Positions 8,403-18,953 of a stretch of DNA of 64,000 bases are shown here, piece by piece (position 1 is the first letter of the stretch; each line of letters begins with the position of its first letter). Location: contig VXWI01000036.1 of the NCBI GenBank assembly GCA_009835985.1, forward strand, positions 62,001 to 126,000. Reading direction: 5' to 3'. The notes below the pieces were generated by a model, which had not been told where the DNA came from, ran no database searches, and worked only from the letters and a program-made list of their open reading frames with translations. Source of the DNA: Acidobacteriota bacterium. GTDB lineage: Bacteria > Acidobacteriota > Vicinamibacteria > Marinacidobacterales > Marinacidobacteraceae. Position numbers and translations under genes: made by a program.

Positions 8403-8828
8403 TCAGTTCTCCTCCTCGCCCGGTTCCGCGGGCACCTCCCGTTCACCCCCCGCCGGGGAGTCGTCCCCCGTTGTCCGGGGACGGTCGGCCCGCTGCCGGT
8501 CGAGGATCTGCTCCAGACGGATCGAGAATTCGACCGACGGATCGAACACGAAACGGATCTCCGGGGTGGCGCGTAGGCGGATTCTTGACCCCAGCAGGGT
8601 TCGCACCCGGCCCCGCGCCCGGCCGAGGACGGCGAGCGTCTCCTTCTGGTCGGCATCGCTCCCGTAGACCGAGACGTAGACCCGGGCCACGGTGAGGTCC
8701 CCGGTCAGTTCGACGCGGGTCACCGTCGCCCGCCCGACCCGCGGGTCCGCCAGTTCGAACCGCAGGATGCCGGCCACTTCGCGCCGGACCGCCTCGGCGA
8801 CCCGCTCGCGCCTTCCCCCGGTGCGCAT
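8403..8828 (-). CDS. rbfA: Ribosome-binding factor A
   Basis: KH-fold late 30S assembly factor. The 141 residues include RRERVAEAVRREVAGIL at the start, the VYVSVYG strand, and the LLGSRIRLRATPEIRFVFD core of the family, followed by an acidic low-complexity tail of about 30 residues. It lies 18 bp after ylxP and overlaps the probable CTG start of truB by 4 bp, consistent with translational coupling in the nusA-infB operon. Confidence 0.95.
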   Translation of the reverse strand: MRTGGRRERVAEAVRREVAGILRFELADPRVGRATVTRVELTGDLTVARVYVSVYGSDADQKETLAVLGRARGRVRTLLGSRIRLRATPEIRFVFDPSVEFSIRLEQILDRQRADRPRTTGDDSPAGGEREVPAEPGEEEN

Positions 8829-8846
8829 CGACTGATCCTGTGGTGG

Positions 8847-9155
8847 CTACTCCTGGACGATCAACCACTCCATCGCGGTGTCCGCCACCTCCGAAGGGTA
8901 AGCGCGAATGGCGATGTTGCGGGCCGTCTCCAGGCGGGCGTCCACGACCTCTTCTCCGAGGCCGACGGCGACCACGGATATCTCCGCCTCCCGCAGCATT
9001 TCCGGATCTCCGGTCTCGGCAACCGCCACCAGGCAGCGGGCGCGCAAGCGGTCCGACAGGGAACGGACCACGCTGCGCCGATCCTTCCGCGACCGCGCGT
9101 AGGGGAGGCGGAGGGTGATGCGGAGGAGTCCCACCCGCGTTCGGGGACCGGTCAC
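8847..9155 (-). CDS. DUF503 (YlxP-like) protein
   Basis: 102 residues with the DUF503 pattern: GLLRITLRLPYARSRKDRRS at the N-terminus, then LRARCLVAVAETG and the acidic C-terminus. Between infB and rbfA is the standard position of YlxP in Firmicutes and Acidobacteria-type operons. It is thought to act in ribosome assembly, but its exact role is not settled. It is separated by 51 bp from infB and 18 bp from rbfA. Confidence 0.88.
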   Translation of the reverse strand: MTGPRTRVGLLRITLRLPYARSRKDRRSVVRSLSDRLRARCLVAVAETGDPEMLREAEISVVAVGLGEEVVDARLETARNIAIRAYPSEVADTAMEWLIVQE

Positions 9156-9206
9156 GCGATGGAGCCCTTACCGGGACCGCAGGGGTCGCCTTTCCGCCCG
9201 CCAGGG

Positions 9207-11948
9207 TCAGTCGGCGACCGCGCTGACCTGCTCCTCGCGGAACGCCTCGATGATGTCGCCGATCTTCACGTCGTTGTAGCCGGCGATCCCCACGCCGCAC
9301 TCGAAGCCCTCGCGGACCTGCGCCACATCCTCCTTGAAACGGCGGAGACTGCCGATGCGTCCGGTGTGCACCAACCGGCCATCGCGGACCAGGCGCACCC
9401 GCGAATTCCTCGGGACCGTGCCCGCGAGCACGTAGGAACCGGCGACGATGCCCACTCTCGGAACCTGGAACGTGCGTCGCACCTCGATCTTCCCGAGTTC
9501 GACGACCTCCGTTTCCGGTTCCAGAAGTCCGGCGAGCGCCTTCTCCATCTCCTCGACAAGGTGGTAGATGACCGTGTGGCCGCGAATCTCGACCTTCTCC
9601 TGCTCGGCAAGCCGCTGCGCCTGAGGATCCGGACGCACGCCGAAGGCGACGATGATGGAATCGGTCGCCGACGCCAGGTTCACGTCGCTCTCCGAGACCG
9701 CACCCGCGCCAGCGTGAATCACCCGGACCTTGACGTCCTCCGTCGAGAGCCGTTCCACCGCGTCCCGGACGGCTTCCACCGTTCCGCCGACGTCCGCCTT
9801 GACCACGATCGAGAGTTCCTTCAAGCCCCCGCTCATCTGGGCGTGCAGGTTCTGGAGGTTCAGCCGCTGGCGTCCCTCGATCAGTTGGAGCCGGGCCTCT
9901 TCCTGCTTCTCCTCCGCCGCGCGCCGCGCCTCCGCTGGCTTCTGGCTGGCCGAGAAGGGGTCGCCGACCACCGGCACCTCGGTGAGTCCGAGCACCTCGC
10001 AGGGCGTGGACGGCAGCGCTTTCTTCATCCGCCGCCCCGATTCGTCGAGGAGCGCCCGCACCTTGCCCCAGGCCGCGCCGGCGCTCACCGTATCGCCGAC
10101 GGACAGGGTGCCCTCCTGCACCAGGAACTGGGCCACCGGGCCACGGCCCTTGTCCTTCCGGGCCTCGAGGACGACGCCCTGGGCGGGTCCCCGCGGATTC
10201 GCCGTGGGTTCCTCGAGTTCGGCCACATCGAGCACCGACTGCAGCAGTTCCGGGAGCCCGTCGTGGGTCTTCGCGGACACCTGACAGAAGATGGAGTCGC
10301 CGCCCCAGTCCTCCGGAGTCACTTCACGCTCCGCCAACTGACGCATCACGAGGTCGGGATCGGCCGCCGGCTTGTCCATCTTGTTCACCGCCACCACGAT
10401 GGGCACCCCGGCCGCGCGAGCGTGGTTGAGCGCCTCGATCGTCTGCTCCTTGACCCCGTCATCCGCGGCCACCACCAGGATCACCACGTCCGTGACGCCG
10501 GCGCCGCGAGCCCGCATCTTGGTGAAAGCCTCGTGCCCCGGCGTGTCCAGGAAGACGAGCCGGTGGCCGTTCGTTTCCACCGTGTAGGCGCTCATGTGCT
10601 GGGTGATGCCGCCCGCCTCGGTATCGACCACGCGCGCACTGCGAATCGCGTCGAGGAGGCTCGTCTTCCCGTGGTCCACGTGACCCATCACGGTGACCAC
10701 CGGCGCCCGCTCGACCAGATCTTCCTTCTTCTGGTCCTCCTTGGCCTCGCCGGCCGCGACCGCCTCGCCGGTGGGCGTCTCGGTTGCCCCGGTCCCGGCC
10801 TCGGCGATCGTTCCTCCGTAGTGGCGGACCAGCTTGGTCGCGATCTCCGTATCGAGCGGCTGGTTGATCGACGCCGCCACCCCGTGCCGGAGGAGTAACG
10901 CCTTGATCACCTCGACGGTCGGGATACTCATGGCTTCCGCGAGACCCTTCACGGTGATTCCGTCGTTCAGCGCGACCGAGGCGGTGGTCCGGTATTCCCG
11001 GGTCACCGCCTGGCGCAGTCCCGGCGGCAGCGGGCTGTCGAATCCTTCCAGAACCTCGGGGGTCTCAGCGGGCGCCTGGCGCCTCCGTCCCTTGGCCCGC
11101 CGGCCCGGAGCGGGGCGCTGGGCCTTGGGCGGCGCCGCCGGCGACCTCCTGAGTGGCGGCGGAGTAGCCCGGATCCGCGGCGGCGTGGCCCTCCGGACCG
11201 GCCGGGTGACGGCAGGCACGATCTTGCGATCCGTAGCCCCGGGCCGGAATCCGGCGGGGCTCGCGGTTGACGCGATGATCCTGGTTTCAATGCGGCGCGG
11301 AGGGGCGGGCGCAGGGGTTTCGGCGGGTTTCTCGGAAGCAGCCGCCATTCGCTCGGGCCGGACGGGCGTTTCGGCCGCTCCGGCGCGGACCTCGCGCTCC
11401 CCGGCACGGCTCTCCCGGTCTGCGGCCTCCGGAGCGACCGTGGGAGCAGCCTGTTTCGCCTTCGCCGGCTCGACGGGTTCCGGGGCGGCCTCGGGTTCCG
11501 GAGTGGCGCGGGGGGCAGCCGCCGTGGCGGCCTGGCGCTCCGCCTCCTCCCGCTGCGCGGCTTCGGCCTCTGCGGCCGACCGTCGCACGGCCTCTTCTTC
11601 GGCGGCTCGCGCCTTCGCTTCGGCCTCTTCCCGGGCCTTCGCCTCGGCCTCCTCCCGCGCCTTGCGCTCGGCCTGGCCTCGCGCTTTCGCCTCCGCGGCT
11701 TCCCGCAGACGGCGCTGTTCGGCGGCGCGCCGGATGTTGGCTTCCGCCTGGACGCGACGGTCGGGGCGGGACGCTCGCCGCTGCTGCAAGCGCAGGCGGT
11801 TCCTGACCTTCCGGGCGTCGCCGTCCCGGATGGATGACGAGACGGTCCGGACCCGCAGACTGAAGTCCGTCTGCAGAACCCGAAGGAGTTCCCCCGGCTC
11901 CATCCCGACCTCTTTGGCGAGGTCGCTCACCCTCACGGTAGACGGCAT
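9207..11948 (-). CDS. infB: Translation initiation factor IF-2
   Basis: GTPase that places initiator tRNA on the 30S subunit. The 913 residues begin with an IF2N-like winged segment (1-55). A very long Ala/Glu/Arg then Pro/Arg-rich linker (about 60-300) and a second IF2N domain (about 320-385) follow. The G domain has G1 GHVDHGKT at 422-429, DTPGH, and NKMDKP. Domains II-IV end with the C-terminal initiator-tRNA module. The charged linker is longer than in many species but such linkers vary. The start ATG lies 3 bp after the nusA stop. Confidence 0.97.
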   Translation of the reverse strand: MPSTVRVSDLAKEVGMEPGELLRVLQTDFSLRVRTVSSSIRDGDARKVRNRLRLQQRRASRPDRRVQAEANIRRAAEQRRLREAAEAKARGQAERKAREEAEAKAREEAEAKARAAEEEAVRRSAAEAEAAQREEAERQAATAAAPRATPEPEAAPEPVEPAKAKQAAPTVAPEAADRESRAGEREVRAGAAETPVRPERMAAASEKPAETPAPAPPRRIETRIIASTASPAGFRPGATDRKIVPAVTRPVRRATPPRIRATPPPLRRSPAAPPKAQRPAPGRRAKGRRRQAPAETPEVLEGFDSPLPPGLRQAVTREYRTTASVALNDGITVKGLAEAMSIPTVEVIKALLLRHGVAASINQPLDTEIATKLVRHYGGTIAEAGTGATETPTGEAVAAGEAKEDQKKEDLVERAPVVTVMGHVDHGKTSLLDAIRSARVVDTEAGGITQHMSAYTVETNGHRLVFLDTPGHEAFTKMRARGAGVTDVVILVVAADDGVKEQTIEALNHARAAGVPIVVAVNKMDKPAADPDLVMRQLAEREVTPEDWGGDSIFCQVSAKTHDGLPELLQSVLDVAELEEPTANPRGPAQGVVLEARKDKGRGPVAQFLVQEGTLSVGDTVSAGAAWGKVRALLDESGRRMKKALPSTPCEVLGLTEVPVVGDPFSASQKPAEARRAAEEKQEEARLQLIEGRQRLNLQNLHAQMSGGLKELSIVVKADVGGTVEAVRDAVERLSTEDVKVRVIHAGAGAVSESDVNLASATDSIIVAFGVRPDPQAQRLAEQEKVEIRGHTVIYHLVEEMEKALAGLLEPETEVVELGKIEVRRTFQVPRVGIVAGSYVLAGTVPRNSRVRLVRDGRLVHTGRIGSLRRFKEDVAQVREGFECGVGIAGYNDVKIGDIIEAFREEQVSAVAD

Positions 11949-11951
11949 CGG

Positions 11952-13220
11952 TTAACGGCCCCGTGTCTCCCGCGCGGGTCTGCTCGCGTGCCCTGACCGA
12001 TCGTCCCGCGCGGGACGCGACCGGTGGTCGCGTCGCCCATCGCGCCGCAAGGGACCACCCCGCCTCTTGTCCGGCCCCCGCCGGGGAGATGCCCCTTCAC
12101 GGGGCCCCCGCCGGGGAGAACGGGAATCGCGCGGGCCGCGCCCCGGCGGACGCCCGCCGCGCGGACCGCGGCGATCCCTCTCCTCGTCCCTTCGCGGAGA
12201 CGCTCCATCGGCCACGACCTCGATCGGCACGCCGAGCAGTTCGGAGGCAAGGCGAACGTTCTGACCGCGCTTTCCCAGGGTGCGGGGCAGCTCGGCTTCG
12301 GAGACCGTCACCAGCAGCCCACCACTTTGGCGCAGCCTTCGCGAGGCCCCATCGCCGGACTCCCCGTCCACTCTGCGGATATCCAGCACTTCCGCCGGAC
12401 GCAGCGCGTTCCGCGCAAACCTTTCCACCCTCTCGTTCCACAGCACCACGTCCACCCGTTCTCCCCGGAGTTCGCGGCTCACCGCGCGAATCCGGGAGCC
12501 TCCCGGCCCGAGACAGGCAGCCACCGGATCCACCCCGGGCGCCGCGCTGGATACCGCGACCTTGGCCCGGAGTCCCGGATGACGCGCCACCGCCCGCACC
12601 CGGACGACACCGCGGCGGACCTCCGGTGTCTCGCGTTCGATCAATCCCGCCAGGACGGCCGGAGCGATCCGGGAGAGAATGACGGGAGGATCGTGGGGCT
12701 CGATGGAGTGAACGGCAACCCGGATGGTGTCCTCCGGGTTGAAGACCTCGTGGCGGCTCTGCTCCTCCGCCGGCAGCCGACCCTCGACCGGTCCCAGGTT
12801 GACGATGAGGTCCTGCCCCTCGCGGCGAGCGACGATGCCCGTCTCGAGCTTTCCGACGCGATCCCGGTAGCGCTCGGCGCGGGCGAGCATCCGGGCGGCT
12901 CCCAACCGGGCTTCGAGCACGGCGCGCGCCGCCCTTGCCGCGCTGCGGGCGGCGGTCCCGAAGGGAACGGGAATCTCCACCAGATCGCCGGGAGACGACC
13001 CCTCGGGCGCGGCCGCGACCGCGACCTGGGTCTCGGGATCCCCAACCTCCTCGGCCACCCGCTTGCGGGCGTAGCAGACCAGGCGCCCCTTGCCTGGGTC
13101 GAGGCGGGCGCTCAGGGCTCGGCCGCTGCTCTGCGACGCGGCCAGTCCTGCCGCCTGTTCCACCCCGGCGATGATTTCGGCCCGATCCACCTCCACGGCG
13201 AGTTCCTCGATGGCGGCCAT
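11952..13220 (-). CDS. nusA: Transcription termination/antitermination factor NusA
   Basis: 422 residues. The order is a NusA N-terminal domain (about 1-115), S1-like domain (about 120-195, GRLPAEEQSRHEVFNPEDTI), and KH1 and KH2 (ACLGPGGSRIRAVSREL near 260, then LGKRGQNVRLASELL near 325). A basic Arg/Gly/Pro tail of about 80 residues with repeated RRGPR motifs follows. NusA binds RNA polymerase and nascent RNA. The ATG at 13220 overlaps the rimP stop (TGATG). Longer frames upstream only shadow rimP. The tail resembles the shorter one on PNPase. Confidence 0.94.
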   Translation of the reverse strand: MAAIEELAVEVDRAEIIAGVEQAAGLAASQSSGRALSARLDPGKGRLVCYARKRVAEEVGDPETQVAVAAAPEGSSPGDLVEIPVPFGTAARSAARAARAVLEARLGAARMLARAERYRDRVGKLETGIVARREGQDLIVNLGPVEGRLPAEEQSRHEVFNPEDTIRVAVHSIEPHDPPVILSRIAPAVLAGLIERETPEVRRGVVRVRAVARHPGLRAKVAVSSAAPGVDPVAACLGPGGSRIRAVSRELRGERVDVVLWNERVERFARNALRPAEVLDIRRVDGESGDGASRRLRQSGGLLVTVSEAELPRTLGKRGQNVRLASELLGVPIEVVADGASPRRDEERDRRGPRGGRPPGRGPRDSRSPRRGPREGASPRRGPDKRRGGPLRRDGRRDHRSRPARDDRSGHASRPARETRGR

Positions 13221-13831
13221 CAGATCGACGGGCGCCTCCGGCCGCCGGGACGTCTTCCGAGCAGCGCGCCGTAGTCCGGAGCGAGACGAGCCGCGACCAC
13301 CGCGCTCCAGGCGATTTGCCGCTCGCCGCCGGGCCCAGTCAGGCAGAGGACGGCGTCCCCGTTCACCGCCTCGAGGGTTCCGGTCACCGTGTCCGGCCGA
13401 CTCTCCATCCGGTGGCGAATCCGGACCCGACGCCCGAGGAACCGCCGACATTCCTCGACCGAGCGCAACGGGCGATCGAGTCCCGGCGTGCTCACCTCCA
13501 ATGTGTAGGCACCGGGAATCGGATCCTCCAGATCGAGGAGTGCCGAGAGCTTCTCGTTCACCCGCTCGCAGTCGCCCAGCCCGATCGCGTCGTCGGGCCG
13601 CTCGATGAAGACACGTACGCGCCGGCCGCTGCGGGGTCCCTTGATCTCGATCCATGCCAACTCGACCTGAGCACTCGCCGCCGCTCTTCGCGCCAGTCTC
13701 TCGATGTTTGCGGCGAGATCGTCGCCCGCCTGGCGAAAGCGCCGCGGGTCGGTTCCTGCTTGCGAAATGCGTAGAGCCTCTTGAGATTGGGAAACGGAGA
13801 AGACCCGCCACACCGAAACGCGACGGGTCAT
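13220..13831 (-). CDS. rimP: Ribosome maturation factor RimP
   Basis: 30S assembly factor. The recognised core begins near DDLAANIERLARRAA and includes CERVNEKLSALLDLEDPIPG and YTLEVSTPGLDRPL, the most conserved RimP segment, then an SH3-like C-terminal domain. The ATG at 13831 gives 203 residues, about 40 more than usual at the N-terminus. No strong ribosome-binding site helps decide between it and the in-frame GTG at 13813. The frame also runs upstream to 13909, which I consider too long. It heads the rimP-nusA-infB operon. Confidence 0.92.
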   Translation of the reverse strand: MTRRVSVWRVFSVSQSQEALRISQAGTDPRRFRQAGDDLAANIERLARRAAASAQVELAWIEIKGPRSGRRVRVFIERPDDAIGLGDCERVNEKLSALLDLEDPIPGAYTLEVSTPGLDRPLRSVEECRRFLGRRVRIRHRMESRPDTVTGTLEAVNGDAVLCLTGPGGERQIAWSAVVAARLAPDYGALLGRRPGGRRRPSI

Positions 13832-13878
13832 GAAAGAAAACGGGAACGACCCCACCACGGCCGTCCCCGAACGATTTG

Positions 13879-13919
13879 AGTATACCCCACGCCGAAATCG
13901 CCGAAGCACGGGCGATTTC
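13879..13919 (-). promoter_or_regulatory. Putative promoter with palindrome ahead of rimP-nusA-infB
   Basis: On the minus strand a TATACT hexamer (13884-13879) lies about 48 nt upstream of the rimP ATG. A 9-bp perfect inverted repeat with an 8-nt loop (13894-13902 and 13911-13919) sits immediately upstream, where a -35 element would be. It could be an operator, or a hairpin at the 3' end of rimO, although no T-tract follows it. The -35 itself is not recognisable. Confidence 0.35.
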
Positions 13920-13980
13920 CACCCGCGAAGCGGGCCGGCGCCCCCGTCGGCGGCCGGTCGGAGAACCTACGCGGACCGGT

Positions 13981-15381
13981 TCAATCGGTTGCGGCCTCGC
14001 CGCCCCCGGTGACTAGCGCCGTTTCCGCGACACCAACCGGAAGCGCGCGACCCAGCAGGTCCTCGGGATGCGCTTCGGTGATCTTTACGTTCACGAACCG
14101 GCCGGCCGGCGCGTCCCCGTCCACGATCAGGACCCGGGCATCCACGTCCGGCGCCTGCCCCTCGGTGCGCCCGGCCGTGAGCAGCTCGCTCTCCTCGGCG
14201 GCGCCGTCCACGAGCACCGGCACGACGCTCCCGACCATCGCGCGGTGCCGGTCCAGGGCGATTCCGCGCTGCAGCTCCATCAGGCGGGCGCGGCGGTCTT
14301 CCTTCTCCGCCTCCGACACCACTTCCTCCTCCACGTACGAAGCCGCGGATTCCTCATTCGAATACACGAACGCCCCCATCGCATCGAATCGGGCAGTTTC
14401 CACGAAATCGAAGAGTTCGCCGAACTCGGATTCGGTCTCCCCGGGAAACCCGACGATGAAGGTGCTGCGAATGGCGACGCCGGGGACCGCGTCGCGGATT
14501 CTCGCCAGCAGGTCCTCGTTGCTCTGGCGGTTGCCCGGACGCCGCATGTCCCGGAGGACCCGCCGGCTGGCGTGCTGCAACGGGATGTCCACGTACCGGC
14601 ACACCTCGGGGACCTCCGCCATCGCCGACAGCACCTCCTCGTCGAGGGTCGTCGGGTAGGCGTAGAGGAAGCGCACCCAGGCGACGCCCTCGACCGCGGC
14701 CAGTTCGCGGAGCAGCCGCGCAAGGCCGTGCCGGATGCCGAGGTCCTTGCCGTAGGCCGTCGTGTCCTGCGCCACCAGGACGAGTTCCCGGGTCCCCGTC
14801 GCGGCCAGCGAGGCCGCCTCGGCGAGCACCGAATCGGGATCGCGGCTACGGAAATGCCCGCGGATCTGCGGAATCACGCAAAAGGAACAGGGGTAGTCGC
14901 ATCCCTCGGCCACCTTGATGTAGGCGGTGTGGGCCGCCGTGGAACGGATGCGGGGCGTGGTGTGGTCGTAGAGCCAGGTGACCGACTGATCGGCCCGCAG
15001 CGGCGGGGTGCGGCGCCCGGAGTCCGTCAGCACCTCCGCAATGCGCTCGACCTCGTCGAGCCCGAGGACCGCATCGATCTCGGGGATCTCGCGGGCGAGT
15101 TCACCCGCGTACCGCTGCGCGAGGCACCCGGCCACCACGAGCCGGCGGCAGCGGCCCTCGCTCTTCAGGCGGGCCAGGTCCAGAATCGTGTTGATCCCCT
15201 CTTCCTTGGCCGGGCCGATAAACCCGCAGGTGTTCACGACGAGCGCGTCGGCGGACGCCGGATCGGCGGTCATCTCGAAACCGCGCTTCGTGAGGATTCC
15301 GGCCATGACCTCGCTGTCGAGCAGATTCTTCGCGCATCCGAGGCTCACGAGCCCCACGCGAGGCGTCCCGACGGACTTCAT
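13981..15381 (-). CDS. rimO: Ribosomal protein S12 methylthiotransferase
   Basis: Radical-SAM enzyme that thiomethylates the conserved Asp of S12. The 466 residues start [18 protein letters not shown], the RimO hallmark. An N-terminal UPF0004 domain carries three cysteines. A radical-SAM core with CDYPCSFC (CxxxCxxC, residues about 160-167) and a TRAM domain at the C-terminus follow. The ATG at 15381 overlaps the asnS stop (ATGA). The upstream in-frame extension is the antisense of asnS codons and is rejected. Confidence 0.95.
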   Translation of the reverse strand: MKSVGTPRVGLVSLGCAKNLLDSEVMAGILTKRGFEMTADPASADALVVNTCGFIGPAKEEGINTILDLARLKSEGRCRRLVVAGCLAQRYAGELAREIPEIDAVLGLDEVERIAEVLTDSGRRTPPLRADQSVTWLYDHTTPRIRSTAAHTAYIKVAEGCDYPCSFCVIPQIRGHFRSRDPDSVLAEAASLAATGTRELVLVAQDTTAYGKDLGIRHGLARLLRELAAVEGVAWVRFLYAYPTTLDEEVLSAMAEVPEVCRYVDIPLQHASRRVLRDMRRPGNRQSNEDLLARIRDAVPGVAIRSTFIVGFPGETESEFGELFDFVETARFDAMGAFVYSNEESAASYVEEEVVSEAEKEDRRARLMELQRGIALDRHRAMVGSVVPVLVDGAAEESELLTAGRTEGQAPDVDARVLIVDGDAPAGRFVNVKITEAHPEDLLGRALPVGVAETALVTGGGEAATD

Positions 15382-16739
15382 GGCGCCAGGCGGTAGAGGG
15401 TGCGCGGGAACGGGATCGCTTCCCGGAGGTGCGAAAGGCCGGACATCCAGGCGACGAACCGCTCGATGCCGAGCCCGAATCCGGAGTGGGGCGTCGTTCC
15501 GTAGCGGCGGAGATCGAGATACCACTCGAAGGCGTCTTCGGGCAGCCTGTGTTCCCTGACCCGCCGACGCAGCAGCTCCTGGTCATGGATGCGTTGGCCC
15601 CCGCCAACGATCTCGCCGTAGCCCTCGGGAGCGATGATGTCGAGGCAGAGGACCCGGTCGGGACGCTCCGGATCGGGCTCCATGTAGAACGCCTTGATGG
15701 CGGCGGGAAAGTGGGTGACGCAGAGCGGCCGGTCCAGATCCTCGGTGAGCGCGGTCTCGTCCTGTGCCCCGAAGTCTTCTCCCGGCGTGAAACCGGTCCC
15801 CTTGCGGGCCAGGATCCCGGCTGCCTCGTCGTAGGTGACCCGCGGGAACGGCGGCTGGATCCGGCGCAGGGGCCCCGGGTCGCGCTCCAGGATCTCGAGC
15901 TCCGCCGCGCGGTTCTCGAGCACCCGGGAAACCGCGTGGCAGATCAACCCCTCGGCGAGGTCGATGATGTCCGGCAGTTCCGCGAAGGCGACTTCGGGCT
16001 CCAGCATCCAGAACTCGATGAGATGCCGGCGGGTCTTCGACTTTTCGGCCCGGAAAGTGGGTCCCAGACAGTAGGTCCGCCCCACCGACATGGCCACGGC
16101 CTCGTTGTAGAGCTGGCCGCTCTGGCTCAGATAGGCCTGGCGATCGAAGTACCGGGTCTCGAAGAGCGTGGTCGTTCCCTCGCAGGCGTTCGGGGTGAAG
16201 ATCGGCGTATCGGCGTTCACGAACTCCTGTTCCCGCAGGTACTCGCGGAACGAGTACAGGACCTCGTCGCGAATCCGGAGGAGCGCGTGCTGTTTTCTGG
16301 AACGGAGCCACAGGTGCCGGTGGTCCAGCAGGAACGATGCTCCGTGTTCCTTGGGCGTGATCGGATAGGGATCGGCGGCGTGGAGGACCCGAAAGTCCGA
16401 CGCGCGGATCTCCATCCCTCCCGGGGCGCGCGGCTCCGGAAACGCCGCGCCGGCCACCTCGACGGCGCTTTCCAGCGGACAGTGCCGGGCGCTCTCGAAG
16501 GCCTCGGCGGGAACCGCCGCCTTTGCGACGACGACCTGTGCGAAGCCAGAGCCGTCCCGGAAACTCAGGAACAGCAGCTTGCCGCTCGATCGCCGCCCGG
16601 CCAGCCATCCGCGAAGAGTGGCGGGCACTCCCTCGGTCGCGCTGTCCGGGGCCAGATTCCGGTGCAGGGACGCGATTGTGGGCAGGCGCCGATCCTTCCA
16701 GGTTCCCGCCGGTCCGGGGGAAGTGGGTTGCTCGGTCAT
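15378..16739 (-). CDS. asnS: Asparaginyl-tRNA synthetase
   Basis: Class II synthetase charging tRNA-Asn. 453 residues: an N-terminal OB-fold anticodon domain ([20 protein letters not shown]), then the catalytic core with motif 2 ([20 protein letters not shown]) and motif 3 ([12 protein letters not shown]). The length and the lack of the bacterial AspRS GAD insertion favour AsnRS over AspRS. The ATG at 16739 was chosen because the family N-terminus begins soon after; the frame upstream is shadow. Confidence 0.93.
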   Translation of the reverse strand: MTEQPTSPGPAGTWKDRRLPTIASLHRNLAPDSATEGVPATLRGWLAGRRSSGKLLFLSFRDGSGFAQVVVAKAAVPAEAFESARHCPLESAVEVAGAAFPEPRAPGGMEIRASDFRVLHAADPYPITPKEHGASFLLDHRHLWLRSRKQHALLRIRDEVLYSFREYLREQEFVNADTPIFTPNACEGTTTLFETRYFDRQAYLSQSGQLYNEAVAMSVGRTYCLGPTFRAEKSKTRRHLIEFWMLEPEVAFAELPDIIDLAEGLICHAVSRVLENRAAELEILERDPGPLRRIQPPFPRVTYDEAAGILARKGTGFTPGEDFGAQDETALTEDLDRPLCVTHFPAAIKAFYMEPDPERPDRVLCLDIIAPEGYGEIVGGGQRIHDQELLRRRVREHRLPEDAFEWYLDLRRYGTTPHSGFGLGIERFVAWMSGLSHLREAIPFPRTLYRLAP

Positions 16740-16768
16740 GGGGATCCGCCGGGGCGGGAGTTTACGTT

Positions 16769-17896
16769 TCAGCCGGCGGAGACATCCGCGAGCAACTGCC
16801 CGAGGCGCCGCCGGTCGGAGCGCCCGGAGTGGCGCTCGAGGTTTTCGCGCACCATTCGCAGCGTCGGCGTGACGTAGCGGCGGTAGACGTCGTTGCCCCG
16901 GCACGACACCTGGAAGCCGTAGGTCCCGAGCGCCTTCAGGTTTCGCTGGAGCGCCACCGCGTCGAACTCGGCAAGCAGCTCGGGAAGGCTCCCGCGAATC
17001 CCCACCGCGTCGCGAAAGCGGGCGACCAGGTCCGGTTCCCGAAACGGCAGCCGGGCTGCGCCGCCGGCAGCCACGTACGGGTCGCGGACCAGCGACATCA
17101 GGTCGTAGGAGCGCGGCCCGATGCGGGAGTCCTGGTGATCGATCACCCACAGAACCCGGCGCGCACCGGACGCGACGGGGCTGTCACCGGCGATCAGATT
17201 GCGCGAGTGGAAGTCCCGATGGGCGAGCGCCGCCGGGCCGCCGGCCGCTTCCTCCGCCAGCGCCCCGAACAGTGACTCGATTTCACCGAGCGCCGGCCCG
17301 CCCAGCCGCATCCCGGCATGACCGGCCAGGAAGTGCTCGGCGAAAAACTGCAGCTCCCGCAGGAACAGCCCCGCGTCGAGCCGGGCGGAGAAGGCCCGGA
17401 AGCCGCTCGCCGCCGGCGTCTCGGCGAGGCGCGCCCCTTCGTGCTGGATCCGGGCGATGATGTCCACGGCTTCGTCGTAGAGCACCGCCAGGTGGGCGCC
17501 GCCCCCGCCCGCCACCGCCTGCAGGAGCTCGTCTCCCAGGTCCTCGAGCGCAATCACCCCAAGCTCCGGAGCCTCTTCCAGAATCCGGGGCGTCCGGACT
17601 CCCAGTTCCCGGTACAGCAGAGTGGAGTTCGCAAACGGGAGGGAACCGGGCGCGTACGGCTCGGCCATAACGCAGAGCACGATCGTCGCCGTCCCCTGCC
17701 CGCTGGCGGCCGCGTGGGTGCGGTCGGCGGGCCGAATGCGGTAATAGACCCGCTCGCCCGCCTCCTTGACGAGCGGCTCGACGGCCACCCCGGAGCGGAG
17801 ATCGGGGGCAAGGCTGCGGGACCGCCGCACAAAGGCGTTCAGCCGCGTCCGGGCGTCTGAGCCCGGCGCCTTCGGGGCGACCGAGCCTACCGGCAC
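16769..17896 (-). CDS. AmgK-like sugar kinase (aminoglycoside phosphotransferase fold)
   Basis: 375 residues of the APH fold. Catalytic features are [13 protein letters not shown] (Brenner-type HxDxxxxN, about residues 238-250) and [19 protein letters not shown] with the metal-binding Asp. The C-terminal [14 protein letters not shown] and [12 protein letters not shown] segments resemble AmgK, the N-acetylmuramate/GlcNAc anomeric kinase of peptidoglycan recycling. The next gene upstream is a MurU-like nucleotidyltransferase, the usual AmgK partner. The GTG at 17896 is the likely start, 28 bp after that gene. Substrate is inferred, not shown. Confidence 0.75.
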   Translation of the reverse strand: MPVGSVAPKAPGSDARTRLNAFVRRSRSLAPDLRSGVAVEPLVKEAGERVYYRIRPADRTHAAASGQGTATIVLCVMAEPYAPGSLPFANSTLLYRELGVRTPRILEEAPELGVIALEDLGDELLQAVAGGGGAHLAVLYDEAVDIIARIQHEGARLAETPAASGFRAFSARLDAGLFLRELQFFAEHFLAGHAGMRLGGPALGEIESLFGALAEEAAGGPAALAHRDFHSRNLIAGDSPVASGARRVLWVIDHQDSRIGPRSYDLMSLVRDPYVAAGGAARLPFREPDLVARFRDAVGIRGSLPELLAEFDAVALQRNLKALGTYGFQVSCRGNDVYRRYVTPTLRMVRENLERHSGRSDRRRLGQLLADVSAG

Positions 17897-17924
17897 GGCA
17901 TGACCCCCGGGGAACGGACGCGCG

Positions 17925-18947
17925 TCATAGCGGCGTCGCAGCGCCGCCGGCGAAGAGCGCCGCCTCGATCCGGGCGCCGGCTGGAACCGTTTCCGCGGCG
18001 GCCACGATCGAGTCGCGGACGGCGGCCCGCGCCCCGATCCGGACGTCTTCGAGAAGCAGGGACCCCTCGACGCACGCCGCCTCCCCGACAACGCTCCCTT
18101 CGCCGATCAGTTCCGGCCAGCGCCCGGCGGCGCGACTCCGGGAGTCCGTCCTGGCGGCGTCCGCCGGCCGGGTTCGGGACTCGGGGAGCGCCCCGCCTTC
18201 CAGCGCCCGCAGCGAGGCCTCGAGGTAGCGCCGCGGAGTCCCGATCTCGAACCATGGAGCCCGGCTCGGGAAAGCCCGGGCCGTCCCCGCAGCAATCAGG
18301 CCGGGGAGAAGGTCCTGCGAGAGCCCTCCCCGCCCGCCGTGCAGGTGACCGAGTGCCGTCGGTTCCAGCAGCCACACTCCCGAGAACCCGAATCCGGGTC
18401 CTCCTGGTCGGCTCAACCCGGTGATGACGCGATCCTCGCCGGTCTCCAGTCGGCGCTCGCCGGCGAACTCCGGACCGGGTCGCGGATCCGAGAGCAGCGT
18501 GGCTTCAGCGTCTGCCGCGCCGTGGAAACTGGCCATCTCCCCGAGATCGAAGGTGGGGAGGGTGTCGCCGTTCAGGACGAGAAGCGGTCCGCCGGCGTCG
18601 CTCCCGAGTCCGAAGCGCGCCGCGGCACGCGAGAGCCCGCCCGAGGTGCCGAGCAGTTCCGGCTCGGGCGACCGTCCGATGGTCAGGCCGGGCATGGTGC
18701 GCTCGGCGGAAACCAGGAGCGGCTCCAGCGTCCCCGGATGGTGGTGGAGATTCACGACCACCTCGCTTACCCCGGCGCCAGTGAGCCAGCGGAGCAGCCG
18801 GGTCAGCAGGGGTACCCCGCAGAAGGGAAGCGACGGTTTGGCGCGGTCCCTGGTGAGGGGACCCATGCGCTCGCCCCGTCCGGCGGCGAACACCATTGCC
18901 CGGCGGGGCAATCGGGCCGCTCGCCTCCCGGGCCCGGCGTCCGTCAC
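17925..18947 (-). CDS. MurU-like sugar-1-phosphate nucleotidyltransferase
   Basis: 340 residues. The nucleotide-binding signature AAGRGERMGPLTRDRAKPSLP is near residue 20, followed by LVLNGDTLP with the metal-binding Asp and the PWFEIGTPRRYLEA segment. A C-terminal part of about 70 residues looks like a short left-handed beta-helix (IGEGSVVGEAACVEGS), which MurU itself lacks. Together with the downstream kinase this suggests salvage of MurNAc or GlcNAc to a UDP-sugar. The gene starts 6 bp after the smc stop. Confidence 0.8.
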   Translation of the reverse strand: MTDAGPGRRAARLPRRAMVFAAGRGERMGPLTRDRAKPSLPFCGVPLLTRLLRWLTGAGVSEVVVNLHHHPGTLEPLLVSAERTMPGLTIGRSPEPELLGTSGGLSRAAARFGLGSDAGGPLLVLNGDTLPTFDLGEMASFHGAADAEATLLSDPRPGPEFAGERRLETGEDRVITGLSRPGGPGFGFSGVWLLEPTALGHLHGGRGGLSQDLLPGLIAAGTARAFPSRAPWFEIGTPRRYLEASLRALEGGALPESRTRPADAARTDSRSRAAGRWPELIGEGSVVGEAACVEGSLLLEDVRIGARAAVRDSIVAAAETVPAGARIEAALFAGGAATPL

Positions 18948-18953
18948 AGCCTG

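Noticed and set aside
13220..13922. Long N-terminal extension of nusA
   Set aside because: It is the rimP sequence read in another frame; the ATG at 13220 overlapping the rimP stop gives the normal NusA N-terminus.
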